The notes under the pieces are model-generated. The model saw only the letters and a program-made list of their open reading frames with translations. It had not been told where the DNA came from and did no database searches. From positions 1 through 64,000 of the forward strand of contig NZ_JBHTCO010000003.1 in assembly GCF_042665295.1 (NCBI RefSeq): 64,000 nt of DNA, in the 5' to 3' direction. Shown piece by piece: positions 1-7,762 of this stretch (within the stretch, counting starts at the first letter, position 1; the number at the start of each line of letters is the position of its first letter). The stretch is from Scopulibacillus_A cellulosilyticus (GTDB lineage Bacteria > Bacillota > Bacilli > Bacillales > Sporolactobacillaceae). Both the position numbers and the translations under genes were made by a program.

Positions 1-225
1 CTTTCACTTCCGCACCATGCGGTGCTGAAGACTTATCCGGTATTAGCCCCGGTTTCCCGGAGTTATCCCAGTCTTACAGGCAGGTTGCCCACGTGTTACT
101 CACCCGTCCGCCGCTCGTTCCACAAACATCACTCCGAAGAGATCTGTTTGCTTCTCGCGCTCGACTTGCATGTATTAGGCACGCCGCCAGCGTTCGTCCT
201 GAGCCAGGATCAAACTCTCAATAAA
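1..225 (-). rRNA. rrs: 16S ribosomal RNA, 5' end only (gene runs off the left edge)
   Basis: Read on the minus strand, the sequence carries the universal 16S start (AGAGTTTGATCCTGGCTCAG), followed by the conserved GAACGCTGGCGGCGTGCC stretch and the GTGAGTAACACGTGGGCAAC region. The mature 5' end is placed near 225, where the strand reads TTTATTGAGAG. Only about 225 of roughly 1,550 nt are inside the window. The 23S and 5S genes should lie beyond the left edge. The coding-looking frames across this stretch are shadows of the rRNA. Confidence 0.98.
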
Positions 226-340
226 GTTTGGATGCGAACATCCTTATTAAAGCTGTTAAACAGCGATACTTTCAATCGTTATGATCCTTAGCTATTTTAA
301 ATTAATAGGTTGGTTACCCAATTAATTACGCTTGGCTTTT

Positions 341-354
341 GTTTAGTTTTCAAG
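341..354 (-). promoter_or_regulatory. boxA-like rRNA antitermination site in the rrn leader
   Basis: The minus strand reads CTTGAAAACTAAAC about 115 nt upstream of the mature 16S end and downstream of the nearest promoter. This resembles the boxA element of Bacillus rrn leaders, which recruits the Nus factors so that long untranslated rRNA escapes termination. Assigned by motif and position only. Confidence 0.6.
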
Positions 355-402
355 GTACAATCTCTTAATCATTTAAGTCAATCGCTCAACAGCGACTTTC
401 TC

Positions 403-431
403 ATTATATCAAGTTGCGAACATCTTGTCAA
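403..431 (-). promoter_or_regulatory. rrn promoter proximal to 16S (TTGACA-17-TATAAT)
   Basis: On the minus strand a perfect -35 TTGACA (431-426) and a perfect -10 TATAAT (408-403) are separated by exactly 17 nt. It is the last of three tandem promoters in front of the 16S gene and lies upstream of the boxA-like site. Perfect consensus hexamers are typical of rRNA promoters under growth-rate control. Confidence 0.9.
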
Positions 432-478
432 CAACTTTTTTTGCTGTGCTTTTGTTTCTTTCAAAAGCGACGCTATTA

Positions 479-507
479 ATCATATCACCATATCAATATG
501 ATGTCAA
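479..507 (-). promoter_or_regulatory. rrn middle promoter (TTGACA-17-TATGAT)
   Basis: The minus strand carries TTGACA (507-502), a 17-nt spacer and TATGAT (484-479). Each of the three promoters shares the stretch TTGTTGACA at its -35 and a similar GC-containing block (GTCGC) just downstream of the -10. The tandem promoters therefore look like duplications of a roughly 75-95 nt module. Confidence 0.85.
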
Positions 508-573
508 CAACTTTTTTGAGTCTCATCATATTTGTTTCTCATTCATACCTAAGTCTCAATGGCGACGCATTTA

Positions 574-602
574 ATAATAACACCCTGATTATAAAGTGTC
601 AA
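574..602 (-). promoter_or_regulatory. rrn distal promoter (TTGACA-17-TATTAT)
   Basis: The minus strand carries TTGACA (602-597), a 17-nt spacer and TATTAT (579-574). It is the most upstream of the three tandem promoters. The lipoprotein gene ends at 692, so this promoter sits immediately after the neighbouring transcription unit. Confidence 0.8.
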
Positions 603-656
603 CAACTATTTTAAAAAAGTCTTGAGTCCCAATAAATAAACGAACAGCGCATAAAC

Positions 657-683
657 AGGAGCCATCGTATGACAATGACTCCT
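657..683 (-). terminator. Hairpin after the first lipoprotein gene
   Basis: An 8-bp imperfect stem (AGGAGCCA / TGACTCCT) lies 9 nt past the stop codon. The following tract is only moderately T-rich, so the terminator is weak. Its stem resembles the hairpin after the paralogous gene at 1458-1480, which suggests gene and hairpin were duplicated together. Confidence 0.5.
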
Positions 684-691
684 AAACTAAT

Positions 692-1357
692 CTACTGTTG
701 GTCAACCCAATTATATTCAAGTTTTTTAACTTTACCGCTTTTATCAATATCAAGTCTTACCATCTTATCTGTCAGGTTAACTTTGTGCCCTTTTGTATCT
801 TGTTTAAAGTCCGATGTCTTAGTATAGGTTTTTTTACCGCTTCCGACTTGAACACTGACTTGCTTTTTGTCGCTTGTTAAGAGCTTGCCGATAACACGGG
901 AGCTTCCGTCAGATTTACGTTCAAAGACACCGTCTTTATTAGCCATAGTCATCGGCGTCGGCTGAAGGGACTTAGCCATCTGTTTATCATGAGTGACTTC
1001 GACATCAACTTTCTTATCTTTTAAATTGCCTTTGAATCCTTTTAAATCCTTTTTGAAATTTGATGCCTTTTTAATATGAATGTCATCGCCGTTAATGTTC
1101 ATTTCAACTTCTTTACTGTCGTCCTTAATATACTTTCCGGTTACATCAAAGTCCGCGTTCTTCTTATTCTTATCATCGGCTTTTGAATAGTTTCGCAAAT
1201 CAACCTTTTTTCCATTTTGATTTTTAGCCGTTTGGTTAGTAGGGGTATTATTTTTATTAGTCTGCTTGTTATTTTGTGTGTTACAGCCGGCCAGGACTAA
1301 AGTTAACATGAGACAAAAACTTACAACTATCATGAGTTGTTTGCCCATTTTCTTCAT
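692..1357 (-). CDS. Lipoprotein with internally duplicated beta-rich domain (paralog 1)
   Basis: 221 residues. The N terminus is a lipoprotein signal with lipobox LAGC and acylated cysteine at residue 25, so the protein should sit on the outer face of the membrane. A low-complexity Asn/Thr/Lys linker (about 27-60) leads to two related segments of about 58 residues (about 69-126 and 158-216). Both follow the pattern V-x-GK ... FK-x-D-x-KG-x-K-x-NL-x-DK-x-V. A good Shine-Dalgarno sequence (AAAAGGAGTGG) precedes the ATG. The downstream-oriented neighbour at 1486-2193 is a paralog. I do not recognise the family, and no function is assigned. Domain shape and surface anchoring would suit a binding or structural role, but that is inference. 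Confidence 0.85.
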   Translation of the reverse strand: MKKMGKQLMIVVSFCLMLTLVLAGCNTQNNKQTNKNNTPTNQTAKNQNGKKVDLRNYSKADDKNKKNADFDVTGKYIKDDSKEVEMNINGDDIHIKKASNFKKDLKGFKGNLKDKKVDVEVTHDKQMAKSLQPTPMTMANKDGVFERKSDGSSRVIGKLLTSDKKQVSVQVGSGKKTYTKTSDFKQDTKGHKVNLTDKMVRLDIDKSGKVKKLEYNWVDQQ

Positions 1358-1457
1358 TTAATGATTCCACTCCTTTTGCAAATAGCCTCAATTAATTTTC
1401 AAAAGTAGTATTCCCGTTAATTTCTAAAAAAATCATAACTAACCTAAAATGATAAAA

Positions 1458-1480
1458 GAAGCCACCGTTATGGATGGCTC
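1458..1480 (-). terminator. Terminator after the second lipoprotein gene
   Basis: Minus strand: stem GAGCCATCC / GGTGGCTTC with a short loop, followed by CTTTTATC. It lies just after the stop codon at 1486. Confidence 0.7.
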
Positions 1481-1485
1481 CCTGT

Positions 1486-2193
1486 TTATTCTTGGTCAAC
1501 CCAATTATATTTAAGTTCTTTTAATTTACCGTGTTTATCAATTTCAAGGCGTACTATTTTTCCGTTTAAGCTGACCTTTTGTCCATCAGTGTCCACTTTA
1601 AAGTCAGAGGTTTTGGTATAGGTTTTCTTGCCGTTTGGTACTTGAATGCTGACATTGCTTTTATCGCTGCTTAATAACTTTCCAATAACTTTGACTTCTC
1701 CGTTATGTTTACGTTCATAAACACCGTTCTTATCAGCCCGAGTCATTGGCGTTGGTTGAAGGTCTTTGGCAAGCTGCTGGTTGTGAGTGACTTCGACGTC
1801 GACTTTCTTATCTTTTAAACTGCCTTTAAAACCTTTTAAGTCCTTTTTATATCCCGCTGCTTTTTTAATATGGATATCATCACCGTTAATATTTAATACA
1901 ATTTCATTATTATTTTCTTTAACATACTTTCCGGTTACATCAAAATCTTCATCTCCGGTATTTTTATCTTGATCCTTGGAATAATTCTTCAAATCAACTC
2001 GATTCCCATTCTGATTTTGGGGTGTGTTGATATTATTTTTGTTATAGCTTACGTTCTGCTTACGGTGACCGTTATTATTGATATTATTATCAGCATTGTT
2101 GCCCTTTTCGCCATTGGAGCAAGCTGTTATTGCCAATGTCATGATAAGACAGAAACCTGCAGCCAATGCCAGCTGTTTCATTAATTTTTTCAT
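1486..2193 (-). CDS. Lipoprotein with internally duplicated domain (paralog 2)
   Basis: 235 residues, clearly homologous to the product of 692-1357 over its whole length, ending with the same YNWVDQ motif. The lipobox is ITAC with Cys25. The linker after it is longer and Asn-rich (about 27-65). The same two repeated segments follow (FDVTGKYV... and VKVIGKLL...). The pair is therefore a tandem gene duplication in which each copy already carried an internal domain duplication. Each gene has its own Shine-Dalgarno sequence and terminator, so they may be separate transcripts. Function unknown. This lies where spoIIID and mbl often follow spoIIQ in Bacillus. Confidence 0.85.
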   Translation of the reverse strand: MKKLMKQLALAAGFCLIMTLAITACSNGEKGNNADNNINNNGHRKQNVSYNKNNINTPQNQNGNRVDLKNYSKDQDKNTGDEDFDVTGKYVKENNNEIVLNINGDDIHIKKAAGYKKDLKGFKGSLKDKKVDVEVTHNQQLAKDLQPTPMTRADKNGVYERKHNGEVKVIGKLLSSDKSNVSIQVPNGKKTYTKTSDFKVDTDGQKVSLNGKIVRLEIDKHGKLKELKYNWVDQE

Positions 2194-2347
2194 TTGATGG
2201 TTTTCACTCCTTTTTTCCTTTTTATTCCCAAAAATATTATTCCCAGTACATTTCTTAAAAAAACATCAGGCTGCTTTTTAAAAGTTAAAAAAGGAAATGT
2301 CAATTCATGCATTGAATATATAAAAATGGGTAAAGTATAAAAGAAAC

Positions 2348-2372
2348 GAAAAAAAAGCCGCCTCCTGGCGAC
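2348..2372 (-). terminator. Intrinsic terminator of spoIIQ
   Basis: Minus strand: GTCGCC-AGGA-GGCGGC followed by eight T. A strong GC-rich hairpin with a U tract, 24 nt past the spoIIQ stop. Confidence 0.9.
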
Positions 2373-2396
2373 TAAATAGAAGATGGATAAAAGTTA

Positions 2397-3308
2397 TTAA
2401 CCATTTGCATGTGCATCTTCATGACCTGCATTAGGAGAAGATACATCGCTGTTATTTGAGTTTTGATCAGTTGAGCCTTTTTTGCTGTCATTTGACTTTT
2501 GGTTATTTTCCATCTTATTCATGTTGTTGTCTTTATTTGGTGTTTGTTTATTTTCTTGTTTTTTAGGCATTTCTTTAGCTGGAATGTTGCTGTTTGTTTT
2601 ATTTACATTATCAAGACTTGATAATCCTTTTGAAAAATATTTCTCAGGATTAACAGCTGTACCGTCTTTTCTAATTTCAAAATGCACGTGTACACCTGCA
2701 TCTTTATTAAAGTCGCATTGACCGGCTTTACCAATTTCCTCTCCTTGAGAAACTGTATCCCCAGGTTTTACAGTCATTGATGCCAGACTTTCGTACATAG
2801 TTGTTACACCATTTTTGTGTTTAATTTCTACAACATTACCTAGCAAATTATCTTTTTCCGCTTTTACGACCTTACCGCTCATTGCTGCTGTTACCGCAAA
2901 AGTTTTATTATTTTTGGCAGCAATATCGATACCGGTATTTTGCGTATAGGAATGATTATAATTTACTAGGGCGGCTGCTTGTTCTTCCTCAGAAGCTTTT
3001 GGATCATAGAATGGTTGAACAACACTAACAGCATTTTTGTTTTCTACCGGCCATTTGAAGTTTTCTTTCATACTATTAACCGGTACAGCTTCTTTGTCTT
3101 TCTTGTTCATTGCTATATTATTAGCATGATTCTTTTCGCCGGATTGATTGTGTACACCATCTTTTTCGAATACTAATGCTCCGGCTACAATTAACGCAGC
3201 AACACCAAGATAGACGGCTGGAAGGAACCAACGTTTTCTAGTTAACTTGCGTAAACGCCATTTTTCGGCTTCTTCACGCGAAAGTCTCGGATCTTTTTTA
3301 TCCGTCAT
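2397..3308 (-). CDS. spoIIQ: Stage II sporulation protein Q (forespore, LytM/M23-like)
   Basis: SpoIIQ is a forespore membrane protein. It binds SpoIIIAH across the intermembrane space to form the engulfment ratchet and the feeding-tube channel. The ATG at 3308 is chosen because GAGGTGAT precedes it at good spacing; that gives 303 residues (B. subtilis about 283). A cytoplasmic basic segment is followed by one membrane helix (about 24-45) and a LytM domain (about 100-225). The tail is Asn/Lys/Ser-rich and low in complexity. The HVHFEIR motif keeps the second pair of zinc ligands. The first motif reads NTGIDIAA, without the usual His before GxD, so catalysis is probably lost as in B. subtilis. 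spoIID lies directly upstream on the same strand. Confidence 0.93.
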   Translation of the reverse strand: MTDKKDPRLSREEAEKWRLRKLTRKRWFLPAVYLGVAALIVAGALVFEKDGVHNQSGEKNHANNIAMNKKDKEAVPVNSMKENFKWPVENKNAVSVVQPFYDPKASEEEQAAALVNYNHSYTQNTGIDIAAKNNKTFAVTAAMSGKVVKAEKDNLLGNVVEIKHKNGVTTMYESLASMTVKPGDTVSQGEEIGKAGQCDFNKDAGVHVHFEIRKDGTAVNPEKYFSKGLSSLDNVNKTNSNIPAKEMPKKQENKQTPNKDNNMNKMENNQKSNDSKKGSTDQNSNNSDVSSPNAGHEDAHANG

Positions 3309-3418
3309 GTTTATCACCTCACGAATCATTCTGATCAGATTCTGCGTGATATATACATAGACAGATAAAAAATTGTTAGATATTTTTCGACAAATCTATC
3401 ATTTTTGAATATGCTTCT

Positions 3419-4462
3419 TTAGCCTTTTGCAGTTATCTCCTTCACAAACGGCTGCATATTTGAAATTTTCACACCCCTATAATAATAGGAAACAATTTCT
3501 TTATAATTTTTCCCTTCCTTGGCCATGCCGTTTGCTCCGTATTGACTCATACCGACGCCATGACCGTATCCTTTTGTTTGAACTTTTATATCATTCCCGT
3601 CTTTTATCATTGTAAAATCGCTGGAGTTTAAATTTAATTTTTCCCTTACTTGCCTACCTGTAAATGTTTTATTGCCGATTTTAATTTCCCCGACGCGGTG
3701 CCCCGGCGTACTTTTTAGAACTTGTCCTATTTCTCCATTTTGATTTGGAATAGTGACATTCAAGTCGGTTTCAAACGTTGCAACCGGGATTGTTTTTTCC
3801 GCTTTATATTTTGGCGACTTTTTATCCCATGGGCTTGGAACGCTTTTTAAATAAGGATAGGATTGATTCCAATAGTCTTCTGCATTCTCGGTATAGCCAT
3901 TGCTTGTTGAAAAGAAGGAAGCTGTAATAGGTTCCCCTTTGTAAGTTAAAATTTGTCCTGCTGTTTCACTTACCGCTTTATCAATTTTTTTGATTTTCCA
4001 ATCGTATTCAGATCCCCATAATCTTTTCAAATCCGATTTATCTTCGAAGGCCTGATCCATTGTCGAATCAGTGACTTCAGCACCATCGGGTAAATGAATG
4101 CTTGCTTTTGCCAGAAGGTGGCCGACAATATATGTTCTGGCCGTTAAGGCCTGTGCTTTAAGCGCCTCAATGTTAAAATCAGCCGGCATCTCTGAGCCAA
4201 CGACGCCAACAAGATAATCGTGAAGAGGCAGGCTCTCAACCTTATGCTCATTAGATCTGTATACAGCGACATTAACAGCAGGGTCTTTTGCCTTTGTATG
4301 AGATACTGATGCTGATTTGTTAAGATTTATTTCAGCCGTCTCTTTAGGTTTAATCTTTGGATCGGCTGAATCCGCATGATGTTCAAATGGTAATACAATC
4401 ACAGATGGTAATATGAGTACAACTGTGAGTAAAATTCCTAAAATTATTGCGGCTCGTTTCAT
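3419..4462 (-). CDS. spoIID: Stage II sporulation protein D (septal peptidoglycan lytic transglycosylase)
   Basis: SpoIID degrades septal peptidoglycan during engulfment together with SpoIIM and SpoIIP, on the mother-cell side. The 347-residue product has an N-terminal signal anchor (about 5-27). The typical SpoIID core follows: a LPLHDYLVGVVGSEMPADF block with the catalytic-type Glu in EMP, the ALKAQALTARTY segment, and the C-terminal GYGHGVGMSQYGANGMA motif. A strong Shine-Dalgarno sequence (GGAGGGCGATGC) precedes the ATG. In B. subtilis the gene is sigma-E dependent and next to murAA, as here. No convincing sigma-E promoter could be picked out by eye. Confidence 0.95.
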   Translation of the reverse strand: MKRAAIILGILLTVVLILPSVIVLPFEHHADSADPKIKPKETAEINLNKSASVSHTKAKDPAVNVAVYRSNEHKVESLPLHDYLVGVVGSEMPADFNIEALKAQALTARTYIVGHLLAKASIHLPDGAEVTDSTMDQAFEDKSDLKRLWGSEYDWKIKKIDKAVSETAGQILTYKGEPITASFFSTSNGYTENAEDYWNQSYPYLKSVPSPWDKKSPKYKAEKTIPVATFETDLNVTIPNQNGEIGQVLKSTPGHRVGEIKIGNKTFTGRQVREKLNLNSSDFTMIKDGNDIKVQTKGYGHGVGMSQYGANGMAKEGKNYKEIVSYYYRGVKISNMQPFVKEITAKG

Positions 4463-4625
4463 GCATCGCCCTCCATTAAGTGAGATTTTATTTTAATACT
4501 AGCCTATGGTGGAGGACAAACTCTTAGAACTCTGTGTGCAATATTGACATATTAATGAATGGGCTTTAAATTGTGGTCTAAATTTCGATATGTAACATAC
4601 AATGGTTGTGGGGAGAAATTCATCC

Positions 4626-4719
4626 GGACAGAGGTTTAGTTGCGCTTATACTTAAAACCTAAAATTGGCCACTGCGTCGAATTGGCATCTCTTGTTGCCA
4701 ATTTAATATTTTCTTAACG
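4626..4719 (+). repeat. Structured dispersed repeat, copy A (5' end degraded)
   Basis: This stretch shares long blocks with the copies at 7493-7620 (opposite strand) and 61746-61877: TAGTTGCGCTTATACT, an AAATTGGCC...CTGCG-CGAATTGGC block, and GTTGCCAATTTA...TTTTCTTA. It sits between the spoIID start and the murAA terminator. The 5' terminus seen in other copies (AAAGAAAACTTG) is missing here. Confidence 0.75.
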
Positions 4720-4722
4720 TAT

Positions 4723-4746
4723 AAAAAAGAGCCGCTTATACGGCTC
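4723..4746 (-). terminator. Intrinsic terminator of murAA
   Basis: Minus strand: GAGCCG-TATAAG-CGGCTC followed by six T, 12 nt beyond the murAA stop codon. Confidence 0.92.
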
Positions 4747-4757
4747 CTTGGTTTTGA

Positions 4758-6086
4758 TTATGCAAACTTTGGCTTCATATTCAATTTAGGGAGATTGTTC
4801 ACAGATTCCTTAGTCAGTTTCTCTTCAACTTCAACTCTCTTGACGTCTGCACCTAAACCGCGAAGTTTATCAGCAAAGTCAACATAACCGCGGTCAATAT
4901 GTTTCAGTTCATTAACTCTTGTCACACCATCAGCAATCAGCCCGGCAATGACGAGCGCTGCTCCTGCACGAAGGTCTGTGGCTGAAACTTCAGCGCCTTG
5001 CAAGTGGCAAGGACCATTAATGATAGCCGATCTTCCTTCAATTTTAATATCAGCATTCATCCGCCGGAATTCTTCAACATGCATAAAACGATTTTCAAAA
5101 ACGGTTTCCGTGATAACAGATGTGCCTTTTGATTTTAACAGCAATGCCATCATTTGTGACTGTAAATCTGTCGGAAATCCCGGATGAGGCATTGTTTTGA
5201 TGTCAGCCGGTTTTAAAATATCCGGACCATTGACACGAATACCGTTCAACTCTTCATCAATAATAACGCCCATTTCTTCAAGCTTAGCTATTAAAGGACG
5301 TAAATCCGCTGCGCGGGCACCTTCAACAAGAACATTACCGCCTGTAATCGCAGCAGCAATCATAAATGTTCCCGCTTCAATACGGTCTGGAATAATACTA
5401 TGTTCAGCGCCTTTTAATGCCTTAACACCGGTAATGCGAATTGTGCTGTCTCCAGCGCCTGTAACTTTTGCGCCCATTGCATTTAAATAATTGGCCAAAT
5501 CTTCAATTTCAGGTTCACGGGCACAATTCTCGAGTACTGTTACACCTTCAGCAAGCACTGCAGCCATCATAAGATTTTCCGTAGCACCTACACTCGGAAA
5601 GTCAAGGTAAATATTTGTACCTTTCAGGCGTCCATTTACACTAGCTTCTATAAACCCATTGCCAATGTTAACCTTTGCACCCATTGCTTCAAAGCCTTTA
5701 ATGTGCTGATCCATTGGCCGGGAGCCAATTGCACATCCGCCAGGCAAGGCAATTCTTGCGTGACCAACGCGGGCTAAAAGCGGTCCCATTACCAATGAAG
5801 AAGCCCTCATTTTACGAACATATTCAAAAGGTGCTTCGGTTAATAAATCACCTTGGGCATTAACAGTTATTGTATTTTCTTCATAAGAAACATCCGCATT
5901 AAGATGTCTAAGTACTTCATTAATTGTATAAACATCCGCCAGTGCAGGAACATTATATATTGTACTTGTGCCCTTATGTGCTAATATTGATGCAGCAATT
6001 ACGGGAAGCACAGCGTTTTTTGCGCCTTCTACTCTTACGTTTCCCGAAAGGCGCTTCCCGCCACGAACAATGATATTCTCCAACAT
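4758..6086 (-). CDS. murAA: UDP-N-acetylglucosamine 1-carboxyvinyltransferase 1
   Basis: Catalyses the first committed step of peptidoglycan synthesis in the cytoplasm, transfer of enolpyruvate from PEP to UDP-GlcNAc. It is 442 residues from the ATG at 6086, which is preceded by GGAGGGGAAT. A TTG six codons upstream is open but less well placed. The active-site loop LPGGCAIGSRP carries the catalytic Cys118, the residue alkylated by fosfomycin. The second homolog, MurAB, is at 29447-30739. Gene order spoIID-murAA-ywmB-ywzB-atp matches B. subtilis, supporting the MurAA (rather than MurAB) assignment. Confidence 0.96.
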   Translation of the reverse strand: MLENIIVRGGKRLSGNVRVEGAKNAVLPVIAASILAHKGTSTIYNVPALADVYTINEVLRHLNADVSYEENTITVNAQGDLLTEAPFEYVRKMRASSLVMGPLLARVGHARIALPGGCAIGSRPMDQHIKGFEAMGAKVNIGNGFIEASVNGRLKGTNIYLDFPSVGATENLMMAAVLAEGVTVLENCAREPEIEDLANYLNAMGAKVTGAGDSTIRITGVKALKGAEHSIIPDRIEAGTFMIAAAITGGNVLVEGARAADLRPLIAKLEEMGVIIDEELNGIRVNGPDILKPADIKTMPHPGFPTDLQSQMMALLLKSKGTSVITETVFENRFMHVEEFRRMNADIKIEGRSAIINGPCHLQGAEVSATDLRAGAALVIAGLIADGVTRVNELKHIDRGYVDFADKLRGLGADVKRVEVEEKLTKESVNNLPKLNMKPKFA

Positions 6087-6173
6087 ATTCCCCTCCGCGT
6101 CCAATTTCGTAACTCCATTTAGTTATTTTGATTTTAGGAGTTATGTTTCGTTCTCGCCTAACCTTTTTATTTA

Positions 6174-6941
6174 TTAATATTCAGACGTGATAATTGGTGT
6201 GCCTATTGTAATGCTTGTGGCACTTCCAACGGTTCTCAACGCCACCTGAAGATTCATTTTCCGCTGATTTGTTTCGATCGAGTCCTTCCACTGTCTATTA
6301 TATGCAGAAACTGATACAAACGTTTTTTCATTGTCTTGTTCAACTTTTTCAGCCGAAAAATGGGCCAAAACTTGTTCAACTCTTTTTGATAAACCAGATT
6401 TCATTGTATCACTGTATTTACCATTAACACAAGTGAATATTGTCTCTTTTCCAGTAAAAATTTTTGACAATTTGGTTGCAATTTCAGGTGTGTATGAGCG
6501 CCAGCTTTTTATATTCCATTTGTTGCCTTGAACTTCATAGATTATATACGTTTTATAATTGTTATTCTGGGGGTATGCAAAAAAAGAAACACTTTCTTTG
6601 ACTTCGGTATTAGGAATGATGCGATAGCCTGTTATTTGATAATAGCCCTGTTCTTTCGCTACAGATTGCCATGTATATTCAGGAAAGTTTTTCTTTAAAT
6701 GCTTAGCCTGTTCATAAAACTCTGATGGATGCTTCAATTGAAGGGACGTCTCCCGCGCATATAACGACCAACGGGTGACATGAGCCCCTTGATCCCTTAC
6801 CGCATCGGCCAATGTTTCAAGTTTGTGAAATGATGCCTTTTCATGGCTGCCGGTTTCCGCTGAACTGTAAGAATAAGCCCCAAAGAAAAAAATAATAATA
6901 AAAAATACAGCTAAAATATTAGACCTTTTCATTTCCGTCAT
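6174..6941 (-). CDS. ywmB: YwmB family secreted protein (TATA-box-binding-like fold)
   Basis: 255 residues with an N-terminal hydrophobic signal segment (about 8-29) and a predicted extracytoplasmic body. It fits the YwmB family of Bacillales, whose fold is reported to resemble the TATA-binding protein and whose role is unclear. Identification rests on length, signal peptide and, above all, location between ywzB and murAA as in B. subtilis. Two closely spaced ATG codons (6941 and 6932) both lie within reach of the GGAGAGGGG Shine-Dalgarno sequence. Confidence 0.75.
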   Translation of the reverse strand: MTEMKRSNILAVFFIIIFFFGAYSYSSAETGSHEKASFHKLETLADAVRDQGAHVTRWSLYARETSLQLKHPSEFYEQAKHLKKNFPEYTWQSVAKEQGYYQITGYRIIPNTEVKESVSFFAYPQNNNYKTYIIYEVQGNKWNIKSWRSYTPEIATKLSKIFTGKETIFTCVNGKYSDTMKSGLSKRVEQVLAHFSAEKVEQDNEKTFVSVSAYNRQWKDSIETNQRKMNLQVALRTVGSATSITIGTPIITSEY

Positions 6942-7049
6942 CCCCTCTCCTTACTTTCAGTGTGACCAAAGAGAGGTATGACATACGTGAAACTTCTTGT
7001 CAAAAATGGACATTAACCGACATATCAACAAGCATCATAACGCATTGCT

Positions 7050-7140
7050 TTGAGCCGAGACGAAAAGCAGAAATCCCTGCGACTATTCGTCAGTGAAGGA
7101 GCACCGCCTCCGACAGTACCGCCGGTAACATTTCTTCTGA
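7050..7140 (+). repeat. Degenerate copy of the GACGA / GGAGCACCGCC intergenic repeat
   Basis: The stretch between ywmB and ywzB contains GAGACGAAAAGCAG and, about 50 nt later, AAGGAGCACCGCC. It lines up with the interior of the longer element at 24036-24183 (GCGACGAGAAGTTGG ... CAGGAGCACCGCC). No terminal inverted repeat was recognised here, so this is probably a decayed copy. Confidence 0.5.
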
Positions 7141-7158
7141 CCCCTTTAATCCTCCGCT

Positions 7159-7395
7159 CTAGTGATTATATATCTGCGGGAGGTTAAGCGACCAATTCAA
7201 ATAATCTAAAAAGAACTTTGCTACAAGATAACTAATGGCAATCGTTATAAATATAAGCAAAACTTTCGCTTTAGGACCTTTAGGGTTATGTACAAACAGA
7301 TCCAGCTTAAGACATTGGATTGCCCACCAAGTAACAATTAATGCGATTAAATGAATGATCAAATATAAAACTGATTGAAAACCAAAATTAAGCAA
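7159..7395 (-). CDS. ywzB: YwzB, DUF1146 small membrane protein
   Basis: A 78-residue protein with two hydrophobic helices (about 8-30 and 45-66) joined by a short basic loop. It matches the DUF1146 family in size and in its position immediately downstream of the ATP synthase operon. Function is unknown. The start is not obvious: a GTG at 7410 has no spaced Shine-Dalgarno sequence. The TTG at 7395 lies 11 nt after AAAGGTGG and gives the family's usual length of about 77 residues, so it is preferred. Confidence 0.8.
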   Translation of the reverse strand: MLNFGFQSVLYLIIHLIALIVTWWAIQCLKLDLFVHNPKGPKAKVLLIFITIAISYLVAKFFLDYLNWSLNLPQIYNH

Positions 7396-7492
7396 TACTT
7401 CGCAACCCACCTTTCAGGTTTATCCCTAACCCCAAAAAACAAAACATTTTCTTTACTTTTTCAAATACAAAATCAACCAAGTTTTCTTTATA

Positions 7493-7620
7493 CGTAGGAA
7501 AGTATAAATTGGCAACTAAGCAGCCAATTCGGCGCAGGGGCCAATTTTAAGTTCCTAGTATAAGGGCAACTAAGCAGTTGCCTGCGCCTTTAAGGCTTGG
7601 CACCAGCTAAGTTTTCTTTA
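7493..7620 (-). repeat. Structured dispersed repeat, copy B (most complete)
   Basis: Read on the minus strand it begins TAAAGAAAACTT and ends CAATTTATACTTTCCTACG. Inside are strong inverted repeats: GGCAACT/AGTTGCC, and GGCGCAGG (7531-7538) with CCTGCGCC (7581-7588). A second copy of the 5' terminus (AAGTTTTCTTTATAC on the plus strand, 7479-7493) abuts its far end, as though two elements were joined. It lies between ywzB and the atp terminator. Confidence 0.75.
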
Positions 7621-7711
7621 TTACCTTATTATGTTAACACATTTGCCTCAACCTTTCGAATCAGCCGGCTAAAGTTTCACAATAATAACTGACAAATTTG
7701 TGACAAAAAAA

Positions 7712-7752
7712 TTGCAAAAAAAAGCTGTAAGCATTTTTATGCTTACAGCTTT
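7712..7752 (-). terminator. Intrinsic terminator of the atp operon
   Basis: Minus strand: a 14-bp perfect stem (AAAGCTGTAAGCAT / ATGCTTACAGCTTT) followed by a T-rich tract of eight T and more. It lies 10 nt after the atpC stop. A very strong terminator. Confidence 0.95.
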
Positions 7753-7762
7753 CATATTGCAT

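Noticed and set aside
22..501. Two short plus-strand ORFs at the left edge
   Set aside because: They overlap 16S rRNA and its promoters.
3309..3420. A sigma-F promoter for spoIIQ (GCATA and TCGAAAAATA on the minus strand)
   Set aside because: The spacing of about 19 nt is too long and the GG of the -10 is missing, so it was not listed.
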